Source: Tubulanus polymorphus
Lineage: Eukaryota > Nemertea > Palaeonemertea > Tubulaniformes > Tubulanidae
Reading direction: 5' to 3'
DNA: 64,000 nt
NCBI RefSeq assembly: GCF_964204645.1
Contig: NC_134025.1
Span: 13,957,001 to 14,021,000 of the forward strand
The notes beneath the pieces were generated by a model. The model was not told where the DNA came from and made no database searches. It saw only the letters and a list, made by a program, of their open reading frames with translations. Position numbers and translations under genes: made by a program. Positions 36,301 through 44,941 of the stretch are shown piece after piece; position 1 is the stretch's first letter, and each line of letters opens with the position of its first letter.

Positions 36301-36436
36301 ATTTGATGATAAAAGATATATTTTAGATGATGGAATTCATACAGTTGCATATGGTTGCAATTTAGATGAATACTTAAAATTTAAAAGAGAAGAAACAAAA
36401 GAAAATGAGATAATGAAAAGAATTCTAACGTGTTAA
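33296..36436 (+). CDS. POLB: Protein-primed DNA polymerase B (PolB), long open part
   Basis: A 1046-residue open frame copies the linear element genome by protein priming. Visible motifs in order: C2H2 finger CRKCLHRF...H (about 130), Exo I YGDFES (Asp near 186), an inserted endonuclease VII-like zinc/HNH module (CYYC at about 300, DHDHLNGKFRGAAHENCN), Exo II NLSGYDAH (about 350), Exo III YLKSDVLLL, polymerase motif A DANNLYG (Asp near 604), motif B NNAFYGK (about 772) and motif C YFDTDSY (Asp near 870). All key acidic residues are present. The upstream N-terminal part is in another frame (32396-33340), so the apparent start at 33296 is artificial. Confidence 0.92.
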   Translation: MYKMKMINVLLWPIISCLHPTEDITHSFRLTHYKPFENNYKIDKYSVRIKNIPKIERDNNIKINVFDLIKLPNTKGNNIKHYTLEPLYLSKDYDSNDVIDILYYKNHYMWIKQIDLFFKSENDHHKIYLCRKCLHRFSNESTLLNHKQLCENHDYCKLVLPNEKDKILEFKKYDYKNKVPFVIYGDFESLNKELTDLDRKEIYYKRKKLNSNENDYSEEPPKTNTIKKIHQSAAAFGLYIKSDYPELIESEYYHYRNENVINHFCDLLIEYEIRFSKLLNTNIEIIMTEEDKEEFAFADKCYYCEKIFNYKDKKVRDHDHLNGKFRGAAHENCNLQAKKINFVPVIFHNLSGYDAHSFIKQLCHKIDEINNEIERLNSNRSKDKIPTYKFRMLAKTSDNYISFQFGCLRFIDSYRFLNSSLDNLSKSLVDGELKILKQHYPNNDDFQLMRYKGAIPYSFYKSHNDFNITELLKEQFYDELKNEYVKDEVYNRTLNIWNHFRMKNHGQLVDLYLKSDVLLLTDIFERFRDVNLKYFNIDPCHCYSSPGLTWDCGLKFTDIKMDLLTNIDQLLLFEKSIRGGVSGVLGDRYFNVNDNPGYKLLYIDANNLYGWAMMEPQPYGVFELTEVLQHENNYKFDWKKRILDIADDSDTGYFFVVDLEYPEHIKFKSRNLAYCPEHKTVTHEELSNYQKRIKPENHIHTEKLMVTQEDKYNYVVHYRMLKFYLSQGMILKKVHRYISFSQSKWLEKYIDFNTKQRTEAKTDFEKDFKLMNNAFYGKTCENIRNRNDIELVSNGKRIRHLQTYPKFIGNRIFDENLAAVKMRRTSMKFNKPIYIGASVLELSKLLMYEFYYNILQPLFGEKHIEILYFDTDSYILKIKTDNITDDLKTLKHHFDFSNYPKNHELFSNDNKKVPGKFKDELGGEEMIEFIGIRSKMYSYKTKEHEAKKLKGITKNVVEKNIHFKDYINCIFNEEVRKHKMRCLRSEDHEMFIEEIEKISLNPFDDKRYILDDGIHTVAYGCNLDEYLKFKREETKENEIMKRILTC

Positions 36437-36465
36437 TCAAATTTTAATAAAAATATGTTATTAAA

Positions 36466-36819
36466 ATGGAGAGTAAACAAACACACAGTGAGAAAAACAA
36501 ATCATTTCTAGATAGAATAAAAGATACTACAAATGTAAAATCTGTAGATTATAAATTCAAAAAGTTAACAGAATTAACAATTCATAAGAAATATCTAATT
36601 ACAAATATTTATACAGTTACTAATAACTATGGAGATAAATTAGTTATACACTTAGAATATGAAGGATTAAAAGGAAATACACATAAATTCAGAACATATT
36701 TACCGGATAGATTTCATAGATTATCAAGTGAAGATTTAGAAGAATTATGTTCTGGAGATTTCTATTTCGTATACAAAGGTAAGAATGAAAAGGGGCACCA
36801 TGAAATAGATTTCGAATAA
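36466..36819 (+). CDS. Small conserved Polinton protein (117 aa), unknown function
   Basis: The start follows the motif TTTTAATAAAAATATGTTATTAAAATGG, close to the one before polB (first 20 bases span 36442-36461). The protein is basic at the N-terminus, then has a beta-rich stretch (KYLITNIYTVTNNYGDKLVI) and ends YFVYKG...HEIDFE. Proteins of this kind are often next to polB in animal Polintons. I know no assigned function; a nucleic-acid-binding (OB-like) role is only a guess. Shared promoter type and neighbourhood suggest expression with the polymerase. Confidence 0.65.
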   Translation: MESKQTHSEKNKSFLDRIKDTTNVKSVDYKFKKLTELTIHKKYLITNIYTVTNNYGDKLVIHLEYEGLKGNTHKFRTYLPDRFHRLSSEDLEELCSGDFYFVYKGKNEKGHHEIDFE

Positions 36820-36833
36820 AATATGTAAAATAA

Positions 36834-37592
36834 ATGGTAGAATTAAAAGAATACAGAATATTTGTTGATTCTAGAAAACTTACAAATTATAAATCTCATA
36901 ATTTACTAGTTCAATTAGATAGGGAATATAAAAATTGTGCGGATTTAAAATTAGTAAATATAAGTTTATGTAATTCTTTTTATAATATAACGGATAAAAC
37001 TATTGAAGATAATACTTTTTTAATTCATATTGGAAATGTAGATAAATGGTTTCATATAATTTTAAAACCAGGATTATATAATTTAGAAACATTAGGTTAA
37101 GAAATAAATCGAAGAGCACGGTTGAAAATTAGAAGAGATGATAAATTTTTAATTAGATTTATAAAAAGTGATAGCACAAATAAAATTAAAATAAAGGTAT
37201 ATGATGAAAGTCAACATGCATTTATGGTAAAAAAACCATTAGCTAAATTGCTAGGAATTGCACCAGATACTGTTACAGGAAACATAGATGGTAATTCAAA
37301 TATAATACCTTTTACACACTTTTATATTTATTGCAATTTAATCGAGCCTACAAAAACTTTCGAAGCAACTAAAGATACAATTTGTAATTCTAGTATATTA
37401 AATATTTTACCATTAAAAAATGTTAAACAATTTGGAACGCAAATAAATTATAATTTAACAGAATGTGATTTCAAACCATGCATTTCTCAATTTAATAATT
37501 TTAGATTAGAAATAAGAAATCATAATGGATATTTAATTGATTTGAATAACTTTCCTGTAATTTATGAATTAGTTATAAGATGTAGAGAGTAA
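36834..37592 (+). pseudogene. Penton-like minor capsid protein, one stop codon
   Basis: One frame of 252 codons is interrupted only by TAA at 37098-37100. The first part (88 aa) begins MVELKEYRIFVDSRKL. The second part contains a beta-rich core and ends with FRLEIRNHNGYLIDLNN..., the C-terminal signature of Polinton penton/minor capsid proteins (single jelly roll at the capsid vertices). It sits between the polB block and the membrane-protein genes. The equivalent in element 2 lies beyond the window, so whether the stop is private to element 1 is not visible. Confidence 0.65.
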
Positions 37593-37608
37593 TTTTTTCA
37601 CTATATAA

Positions 37609-37971
37609 ATGAATATAACTGTTGGACCGAGTATATGTTTTGGGTTTGATTTTAAACGTGAGAAAGAAATGAAATTTAACGTTAATGATGTAATTACACA
37701 TATCAAAAATATTGCATTTTCTAATGAAACAACATTTGAGTATGAAACAACAATAGATAAAGAAACTTTAAATGTAGAAAAGATTACTAATTTAAATAGA
37801 GAATCTTTAAGATTTTATGAATTAGATGAAGATTTTATTATAGATGATAAAAAATAATAAAAAATAATAATTGAAATATATACAAATGAAACTAGTAATG
37901 AAATAAATGTTGAATTAATCATCACTAAGATAACTAAATATTTTGATGATAGTAATTTTTTTGATAAATAA
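37609..37971 (+). pseudogene. Unknown Polinton gene, two in-frame stops
   Basis: The frame starts at 37609 (ACTATATAAATG) and runs 82 codons to TAATAA (37855-37860). It then stays open in the same frame for 36 more codons, ending ...FFDK at 37971. Acidic C-terminal part, no recognised domain. The next gene begins at the following base. Confidence 0.4.
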
Positions 37972-38192
37972 ATGAGTGATAATAAGTGGATAATAACTGG
38001 ATTATATAATGGCGCATTACTATCAGTTGGAACTGTTGGTTATTCAATGGTATTAAAAAAAGTATTTAAAATGGGAAGTGTTAATGTTGATAGATTTGAT
38101 ATAATGATATTTTAAAATTAGCATTAGCAGTTACTTAATCTAATTTAACTACTGATTATTTGGAAAAACAAAAATATATTCCTCCCATATAA
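37972..38192 (+). pseudogene. Small membrane protein, frameshifted
   Basis: An N-terminal hydrophobic segment (WIITGLYNGALLSVGTVGYSMVL) follows the GATAAATAAATG start. The frame ends at TAA 38113-38115. After a shift, a second frame with another TAA continues to 38192 (ending YIPPI). It is probably a small virion membrane protein decayed in this copy; such short one-TM proteins are common in Polintons. Confidence 0.45.
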
Positions 38193-38216
38193 ATACATAA
38201 TTATTTTACTAAATAA

Positions 38217-38639
38217 ATGGCTTCTGCAGTTATAACTATTATAGGATCGGCAATTGTTAACGCTTTAGCATTTACTGGTGGTGGATATTTATTTAAACAT
38301 ATTGATAAAAATAGATCATTAACAGAACAAAAAAGACATAACTTAGCATTAAAGAAATACAATAAAGCAGCAGAAGAATATAGAGGAAAACGACAAAACT
38401 ATATGGATTATATTAACAAGGAATTATATGATCAGAAGATTTCACATAGAGATTTTCAATCAGTTGATGATGCAATGAGTTTATATAACGCGGTAACCAA
38501 TAAAGAAAAATTACATCTATACAAACCTAAATTATCAGATTATTATACCCCAAGTAATGAACAGAAGAAATATGAAATAATTTGGATTTTAGGTGGAACT
38601 GTTATTGTTATATTTGTAGCATATAGATTTACTAATTAG
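38217..38639 (+). CDS. Conserved Polinton membrane protein (140 aa)
   Basis: An N-terminal hydrophobic Gly-rich segment (about 5-28, ALAFTGGGYLF) is followed by a charged helical region (LALKKYNKAAEEYRGKRQNYMDYIN). Then come LSDYYTPS and a C-terminal transmembrane helix (IIWILGGTVIVIFVAYRF). This two-TM, central-helix layout recurs in animal Polintons between penton and capsid genes. Function is unassigned; a virion membrane or capsid-lining role is inference. The element 2 copy (63631-64000) is nearly identical where visible. Confidence 0.65.
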   Translation: MASAVITIIGSAIVNALAFTGGGYLFKHIDKNRSLTEQKRHNLALKKYNKAAEEYRGKRQNYMDYINKELYDQKISHRDFQSVDDAMSLYNAVTNKEKLHLYKPKLSDYYTPSNEQKKYEIIWILGGTVIVIFVAYRFTN

Positions 38640-38659
38640 TAATTTTTTTTGATAAATAA

Positions 38660-39092
38660 ATGGATGATAAAGTTGATAATATTGATATCATTCCCCATGA
38701 TATAAATAAAACTAAATCAAAAATATATTTAGAAAAACAAATATTAGAATTTGAAAGTGATTTAAAGATAAAAAAGAAAAAATTTAAAAAGTAAAATTAT
38801 ATATTATTTTATTATCAGCGGTTCAGTTACAATTAGTTCTGTAATAACATTTCTAGCAATATTCAGTCCATTAACACCTTTAGCTATATCAATTGGTGTG
38901 TTAGGATTAAGTTCAAGTGTTTTAACTGGTATAAGTTCAAAATTAAATATAAAAAGTAATAAAGAAAAAATTAAAACTAATATAAAAGAAATTAATAAAT
39001 TAAAAAATACACTAGATTATATAATAAGTTTAAATGGCCATATAACAGTTGAAGAACAAGATAAATTATTAAAAGAATTAATAAATTATTAA
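38660..39092 (+). pseudogene. Two-TM membrane protein, frameshifted copy
   Basis: It corresponds to the intact 144-residue gene at 63177-63611. The start at 38660 (GATAAATAAATG) is followed by acidic and Lys-rich residues. The frame is lost in an A-run near 38770-38795 and recovered by 38898, where the second hydrophobic segment and the charged C-terminus are open to 39092. The stretch NKEKIKTNIKEINKLKN in the open part is identical to the element 2 protein. Confidence 0.65.
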
Positions 39093-39108
39093 TTCTTTAG
39101 TTATATAA

Positions 39109-40218
39109 ATGGCAGATAGTTTTCCAAAAGCTTTCCAATATAATAAATCAATTAAATATAATATTCCAGCAATAGATTTTAATAAAGATATTTCATATAG
39201 AAATGAAGTTTTAAATTCATTAATTGATTTATATATTTATGTTACTGAAAGTAATAATGTTCATGTAAAGATGGAAAATATATTTCATGTGTATACAATT
39301 AATTTCAAAAATTTAAATGAGGCAAAACAATGGTTATTAAAATCTAATATGAAGTATTGGCAGAACCAATTAAATTTTGCTGTTTATTGTGCAACAACAG
39401 GATGTGGAATTAGTTGGAATGATCATTTAAACAAACCAAGTTTACCATTGATGTTATCACTTTTTAGATTTCATACTTATTTTCAAATAAAATTAATATT
39501 AGATGAATTAGAATGTCCTTTACCAGGTTCAAAATATTTTAAAGAATTGAATAATAATATTAATTTTTCTAAGTTTTATAAAATATGTAATGAATTTAAT
39601 ATTAATTCAAATAAAGATTTTAGAGCAAAAATTGGAACAATGGGTGGATTAGGAATATTGTATACTAAAGAATTTGGAAAAATAATGACAAATTCAGATA
39701 TAAGAACACTAAATTGGAATGAATTACCAAAATATTATAATAATATACAACAACAAAATAATAATGGTTGGGTTAATTTCATTTTAGAAAATAGTGAAGG
39801 TTTTACTAAAGCTGGAATACAAAGAATAAATCAATCTATTAGAACTTATTTGATATGTATTTTAGGTGCGCAAGTTGAAACAAGATCCCCAATAATTGGA
39901 AATGATAACACTTCATTCGATGCGCAGAAACAATTTAAAGTATTATTTGAAGATTCCATTCATAATGATAAAAATAGATCGATTCCGGAAAACATTGTAA
40001 GATATCAAAATTATTTAGATAAATCACATATTAGATTAAATTATTGTATAGGCCCTAATCTATTAATTATTTCTAATGATTTAGTATTAAAGATGGGAAA
40101 TATAATTGGTTATAATAATCTAATTAAAACTGCAACAATAAATAATTCATTTGGATTGAATGATATAAATAAAAAGATTATCACTGCTCCAAAATTAATG
40201 GAAGGTGAAAAAAAATAA
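39109..40218 (+). CDS. Conserved Polinton protein (369 aa open part), unknown
   Basis: It aligns with the 462-residue protein at 61772-63160. The conserved core around residues 85-150 includes WQNQLNFAVYCATTGCG and a LFRFHTYFQ motif, a pattern that recurs in animal Polintons next to the capsid genes. The function is not known to me. In this copy one extra base in the A-run near 40210 ends the frame early, removing the C-terminal transmembrane tail. Residues about 165-200 differ strongly from element 2. Confidence 0.65.
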   Translation: MADSFPKAFQYNKSIKYNIPAIDFNKDISYRNEVLNSLIDLYIYVTESNNVHVKMENIFHVYTINFKNLNEAKQWLLKSNMKYWQNQLNFAVYCATTGCGISWNDHLNKPSLPLMLSLFRFHTYFQIKLILDELECPLPGSKYFKELNNNINFSKFYKICNEFNINSNKDFRAKIGTMGGLGILYTKEFGKIMTNSDIRTLNWNELPKYYNNIQQQNNNGWVNFILENSEGFTKAGIQRINQSIRTYLICILGAQVETRSPIIGNDNTSFDAQKQFKVLFEDSIHNDKNRSIPENIVRYQNYLDKSHIRLNYCIGPNLLIISNDLVLKMGNIIGYNNLIKTATINNSFGLNDINKKIITAPKLMEGEKK

Positions 40219-40435
40219 AAAACATATTCAATCAAGAGAAACTAAAACTAATAATATTAAATTAAATAATGATTCTAAAATAAAAGATTACAATACATCA
40301 GAAAATATAAAAACTGATAATATTCAACTTGAAATAATTAAACTAAATGATGATAATAAATCCCATGAAAATACTAAATTAGCTTTAACTTGTATAGGAA
40401 TTGTTATAGGAGGAATATTATATTTTAAATTTTAA
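40219..40435 (+). pseudogene. Detached C-terminal tail of the preceding gene
   Basis: An out-of-frame continuation of the 39109 gene. It encodes Asn/Lys-rich sequence and a terminal membrane anchor (LALTCIGIVIGGILYFKF) that in element 2 is fused in frame (end of 61772-63160). The separation is explained by a single-base insertion in a poly-A run. Confidence 0.65.
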
Positions 40436-40451
40436 TTTTTTTATTATATAA

Positions 40452-41522
40452 ATGGATGTAGAAGGTAGAGAAGATTATGAAATGGAAGGCATGGGAAATA
40501 ATGATGATGCTAATACTAACAATGATGATTATATGACTGCTGATACTAATATTGATAATGATAATGATACGACATATAATTCTAATTTAGCAGATAGTGG
40601 TTCTAAAGCCCCATCAACAGATGAATTTGATAGAAGAACTAGATCGAGAATACCTACTGAAAATGAAAATCCAGATTTAGTAAGACAAAATTTAGAAAAT
40701 ATTGAATTTATGTATGATTTTCAACGTGTATTTAAAGAATCTGGATATAATATAAATGATAGAGGCGCCAGACTTTTAGTACAAGAATTAAAATCTTTAG
40801 ATGGTGAATATTATTATCATTTGAAAGATGATTATTATATTGATATCTCTTATAAAAAACAAAACAAAATATTAGCAGAATCAACTGATAAAAATAAAGA
40901 AATAGAAAAATTAAAGTCTGATTTAGATCGTCAAGTAATTGATAAAATAGAATATAAGCAAAAAGAATCACGTTTAAAAAAAGAAATTAATAATTTAAAA
41001 GATAATTTAGAAGTACTGAAAGGTGAAAGAGATATATTATTAAAAGAATTTGGTAATAATTTTAAAAGATTAAAAGATGTTTTTAAAAGATATCTGTTAA
41101 AACCAAATTCTGAAATATCATTGAAAGATAGAATAAAATTATTATTTAAATTAGAAGGAATAACAATTCTTTCAATTCTAACAGCTGTAACTATGGTATT
41201 CACAACAATTGGTTTAGTTATATCAAATGCTTTGAATTCTACTCCTACTCCCAATAAACCGGATAAACCCCCGAATGATAATAATTTTATACAAGATGAA
41301 GTTAAGGATGGTTTAAAGAAATTAGCAAAATATTTATGGGAACTATCTAAAAAGTCTGCTGCAGCTTTACCAGGAATTATTGCATCAATTGTTGGTTTTA
41401 TATTGAAATCTGCTGGGAATATTCTTAACTTTGCGGCTGAACATATTATTTTATTTTTAATTACAGTTGTAAGTGCTATTATTTTTGGATTAGTGAAAAT
41501 GATATCAAAAAATATCAAGTAA
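40452..41522 (+). CDS. Coiled-coil, three-TM Polinton protein (356 aa)
   Basis: An acidic N-terminus (Asp/Asn-rich, about 1-55) is followed by a coiled coil (about 135-205) and three hydrophobic helices: about 237-260 (ILTAVTMVFTTIGLVIS), 300-320 (AAALPGIIASIVGF) and 329-350. A Pro-rich linker (PTPNKPDKPPND) separates helix 1 from helix 2. The AAALPGIIxSIV stretch is a recurrent Polinton feature. A virion membrane or membrane-active role is likely, not proven. In the element 2 copy (60589-61755) the C-terminal half is nearly identical while the N-terminal coiled coil differs. Confidence 0.7.
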   Translation: MDVEGREDYEMEGMGNNDDANTNNDDYMTADTNIDNDNDTTYNSNLADSGSKAPSTDEFDRRTRSRIPTENENPDLVRQNLENIEFMYDFQRVFKESGYNINDRGARLLVQELKSLDGEYYYHLKDDYYIDISYKKQNKILAESTDKNKEIEKLKSDLDRQVIDKIEYKQKESRLKKEINNLKDNLEVLKGERDILLKEFGNNFKRLKDVFKRYLLKPNSEISLKDRIKLLFKLEGITILSILTAVTMVFTTIGLVISNALNSTPTPNKPDKPPNDNNFIQDEVKDGLKKLAKYLWELSKKSAAALPGIIASIVGFILKSAGNILNFAAEHIILFLITVVSAIIFGLVKMISKNIK

Positions 41523-41562
41523 ACATGATCAAAAATAAATAATTAATTTTTTTGTTAAATAA

Positions 41563-42810
41563 ATGAGTGGGAGTTATATCAATCCTTCTAAGAATCATAG
41601 AATATCTAATGCTATTAAAGCAGAAAGATCACATCATATAATTACTCATAACCCTTCTAATATTAATCCTGATGAAACTTTATATGTTAGAATCCCTCGA
41701 TTAACACAAAATACTTTTTATGTTCCAAATAGTATTTTTTTATCAGCCGATATAAAAGTAATCGGAAATAATAATAATTATGTTGTTGATAATGTTGGAA
41801 GATATTTGATTAAAAAGTTAACAATAAAGATTGGTCCAGAAACAGTTTTCTCATTAGATGATTATAATTTATTTATGCATTATAAAGATTTATGGTTAAC
41901 TAAAGAAAATAGAAATAATATGATATTTCAGGGTATTCAATCGGAAAACCATAATAAATTAAGATCAGGAGCTAATGACGCAATAGTAACTCGTACCGCA
42001 GATAATTTGATAAAAAAGATTTATGGAAGCAAATATAAAATTCCATTAGACTTTGAATTGATAAATAATAATGCACCTTTATATAAATACGCAATTCAAG
42101 AAGACGTTATATTCGAAATAACATTTGCTCCTGTTAATGAAATTGTATTATCTAGCGTTGTTAAAGATATGAGTTATAAATTATCGAATATATGTTTAGA
42201 ATATGACACAGTAACTGATGAAAATATTTCAAGCATAATTCAAACTCAATACAATCAAGGATTTTCATTATTATATGATTATATTAATAAATTTAAAACT
42301 GTAACTATTAATGCAAATGATGAAATTATTAATGAGAATATTAACTTCCCAAGAAGATATATTAAAGGCATATTAATATTTTTTACCATTGCAACATATA
42401 CTAATGGCGCAATAAATGTTGATAAGTATTATAATCCTGAAATAACAAAAGTAGAAATAACTATCGAAGGAATAGCAAATAAAATATTTTGTCAAGGAAT
42501 GAGAATGATAGATCAATGGCCAGAAATTAGAAAACATTTAATGAATGAAAAAGTAAAATCATCTGAAAATTGTAATATTAATCAAATTGATTATTATACC
42601 GGTAATAAATATGCATTATGGTTAGATTTTAGAACAACAGAGGATAATTCATTACATGGTTCTGGAAAAAAACTACAGAACACTAAAGATGGAATACAAT
42701 TATTCATGACAAAGAATAAAGGAAGTCTAAATTTCAAAATGCACATTTATATTATATCTGACGCGCAATTAAATATTGTAAATTCACAATTAGATAGTGT
42801 TATGTATTAA
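41563..42810 (+). CDS. MCP: Major capsid protein (double jelly roll)
   Basis: An intact 415-residue frame starts at GTTAAATAAATG. Recognisable features of the Polinton/adintovirus hexon family are ETLYVRIPRL (about 45), FSLDDYNLFMHYKDLWLTKE (about 106), the NMIFQGIQSE motif (about 130) and EITFAPVNEIVLSS (about 190). The protein would form the pseudo-hexameric capsomers. It is almost identical to the copy at 59320-60567, and both are uninterrupted, in contrast to several neighbours. It ends ...DSVMY. Confidence 0.88.
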   Translation: MSGSYINPSKNHRISNAIKAERSHHIITHNPSNINPDETLYVRIPRLTQNTFYVPNSIFLSADIKVIGNNNNYVVDNVGRYLIKKLTIKIGPETVFSLDDYNLFMHYKDLWLTKENRNNMIFQGIQSENHNKLRSGANDAIVTRTADNLIKKIYGSKYKIPLDFELINNNAPLYKYAIQEDVIFEITFAPVNEIVLSSVVKDMSYKLSNICLEYDTVTDENISSIIQTQYNQGFSLLYDYINKFKTVTINANDEIINENINFPRRYIKGILIFFTIATYTNGAINVDKYYNPEITKVEITIEGIANKIFCQGMRMIDQWPEIRKHLMNEKVKSSENCNINQIDYYTGNKYALWLDFRTTEDNSLHGSGKKLQNTKDGIQLFMTKNKGSLNFKMHIYIISDAQLNIVNSQLDSVMY

Positions 42811-42842
42811 AATTTTAACTTTAATAAAAATTTATATAATAA

Positions 42843-43973
42843 ATGGAAGGTGGAATATATGAAATACAAACTCCAAGTGAAATGATAACAGATATATATT
42901 ATATATTACCTTATGATGAATACATTAAGTATTTTGGAGATTACTTTAATCAATTCAAATATAGAATAAGTAAAATAAAAGATAATATTGAAACTAAAAT
43001 AGAAAATAATATTGAAACTAAAATAGAAGATAAGAATGATATTGAATATAAAATAGAAGATAATATTGAAACTAAAATAGAAGATGTAACAGCATCTACA
43101 TCTTATAATATACCCTCTACATATGATATTGAATCAAAAAAAGATTATTATAATCCAAAATATTGTGATGTATGTAAGAAATATATATCATATAAAAATT
43201 GGGCATCACATAAGAAATCAAAGAAACATATAGAAAAAGAAAAGAATAATAATGATAATAATATATCAGTTAGTAATATAAAAGATAATGTTAACCCAAT
43301 TGAAACTAATGATACCATAAATAATATAACAGATAATGTAATAAATGATGTTAACCCAATCGAAACTAATGATAATGATATAACAGATAATGAAATAATT
43401 GATGATTCTAAAAAACATTGTAACATTTGTGATTTAGATATTTCTAAAAGTAATTTTTCTAAACATAAAAAATCTAAGGGGCACATAGAAAATGAAAAAG
43501 AATTAATATGTGATTATTGTAATAAAGAAATTGAACCTGTTGATGAAATTACTCATTATAAATCAAAATTACATCTAATTAATGTTTATAAAGATGTGGG
43601 TATGTTACCATTGTTAGATGAACCAAAGAAATATATCAAATATTTTGATCCTGAAACTAAACAATATTATATATTCTTTAAGTTGTTATTTGATAAATTA
43701 TTAGCTTATGCAGAAGATAATCCTGACCAAATATATAAATTAGCGTATAATGGATACCTAGATTTATTTAATTTAATAAATGATTTTGAATTTGATTTTG
43801 ATGGTGATAATTCTAATGATTACTTTGAAAAATTAAGAATTAAAGCTGGATTAAGTGATGATGATCGTAGAATGAAGGATGAAATAGAATTAATAAATAT
43901 GCCAAAGACTTCTGATGAATTTGATATAAACAAAGATGATTTTATAAATGTATTAGAAACAAAATTAGAATAA
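42843..43973 (+). CDS. Zinc-finger protein with coding minisatellite (376 aa)
   Basis: The first ~45 residues (MEGGIYEIQTPSEMI...) match the element 2 gene at 58226-59287. A repeat of NIETKIED/NDIEYKIED units follows. Three C2H2-like fingers are then visible: CDVCKKYISYKNWASHKKSKKH (Cys near 108; motif spans 22 residues, first five CDVCK), CNICDLDISKSNFSKH (about 193) and CDYCNKEIEPVDEITH (about 222). The C-terminus is acidic and unlike that of the element 2 protein. It is the last gene of the rightward block. Role unknown; DNA binding is plausible. Confidence 0.6.
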   Translation: MEGGIYEIQTPSEMITDIYYILPYDEYIKYFGDYFNQFKYRISKIKDNIETKIENNIETKIEDKNDIEYKIEDNIETKIEDVTASTSYNIPSTYDIESKKDYYNPKYCDVCKKYISYKNWASHKKSKKHIEKEKNNNDNNISVSNIKDNVNPIETNDTINNITDNVINDVNPIETNDNDITDNEIIDDSKKHCNICDLDISKSNFSKHKKSKGHIENEKELICDYCNKEIEPVDEITHYKSKLHLINVYKDVGMLPLLDEPKKYIKYFDPETKQYYIFFKLLFDKLLAYAEDNPDQIYKLAYNGYLDLFNLINDFEFDFDGDNSNDYFEKLRIKAGLSDDDRRMKDEIELINMPKTSDEFDINKDDFINVLETKLE

Positions 43974-44016
43974 TTATTATAAAACTATTTATATATCTAT
44001 AAAAATATTTAGATAT

Positions 44017-44288
44017 CTATGCACTAGACGTATGAGTAAGAAAGTAAGAACCCAAGAATCCTTGCCAAGAAATATAAATTATAAACATAAATTATAAACA
44101 TAAATTATAAACATAAATTATAAACATAAATTACAAACATAGTTTTAATATATAATTTATTCATTATTATATATTTCATTTAATAATTCATATTTCTATG
44201 GACTAGACGTACGTAAGAATCCAAGATTCTTGCTAAGAAAGTAAAAAGGTAAGAATCTTACTTTCTTACTCGTACATCTAGTACATAG
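44017..44288. repeat. Inverted repeat at convergent gene junction, element 1
   Basis: The left arm 44017-44048 (CTATGCACTAGACG...) pairs with 44257-44288 (...CTAGTACATAG). A further direct copy of the left arm begins at about 44196. Between them are five tandem TAAACATAAATTA units (about 44084-44150). It lies between the ends of the two converging transcription blocks and may serve as bidirectional terminator or other cis structure. Confidence 0.6.
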
Positions 44289-44329
44289 ATATATAAATTA
44301 GTTTCTATAATATTCCAAATTATAAATAG

Positions 44330-44941
44330 TTATTTTATAAATTTATATTCATAGGGAAATTGAAGTCTCAGTAATAATTTTGAACCTTTATTATTCTTTA
44401 ATTTATTCATATATTCATCATGTAATTCAGTAGGTATAATTTGATTTTCTTCCAATGATTGTTGCATAGATTTTCTATCTTTGTTATAAAATAAAACTAG
44501 AAATCTTATATTCTCCCTAAAGTCTTTAACAATTGAATTATATTTTTGATTTAAAACCCACGTTGTTATCCCAAAATGTCTTCCAGAGAAAGCTAAATAA
44601 CATAAGTCACTTTCTCTAACTTTTGAATCATGTAAATTTGCACAATCATCTATAATGAATAATGTATTTGATCCTTTATAAATATCTAATGCTATTTTTA
44701 TACAATTATCTAAATTTTCTTTTACTGTTTTAGGATCTAATATAATAAACTTTTTCGTCTTAACTATATCTCTATTATATGTTTTATTCATTTCATAAGT
44801 AGGACAAAATAATATTATATTATCAAAATGATTCTTATAAATAGTTTCTAACAAGTCTAATATGAAATGTGTTTTACCACAGTTTGTTACTCCAGTAACT
44901 AACATATTATGCGGTTCAAATATAAATAAATCTTTATTCAT
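44330..44941 (-). CDS. ATP: FtsK/A32-like packaging ATPase
   Basis: A 203-residue protein with Walker A GVTNCGKT (17-24) and Walker B LFIIDD (about 93-98), followed by the SGRHFGITTWVLNQ sensor region. This matches the HerA/FtsK-type genome-packaging ATPases of Polintons and related viruses, which pump DNA into the capsid. Its start overlaps the end of the integrase gene by 8 bp (ATGAATAA overlap). The frame is intact. The element 2 copy is at 57231-57845. Confidence 0.88.
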   Translation of the reverse strand: MNKDLFIFEPHNMLVTGVTNCGKTHFILDLLETIYKNHFDNIILFCPTYEMNKTYNRDIVKTKKFIILDPKTVKENLDNCIKIALDIYKGSNTLFIIDDCANLHDSKVRESDLCYLAFSGRHFGITTWVLNQKYNSIVKDFRENIRFLVLFYNKDRKSMQQSLEENQIIPTELHDEYMNKLKNNKGSKLLLRLQFPYEYKFIK

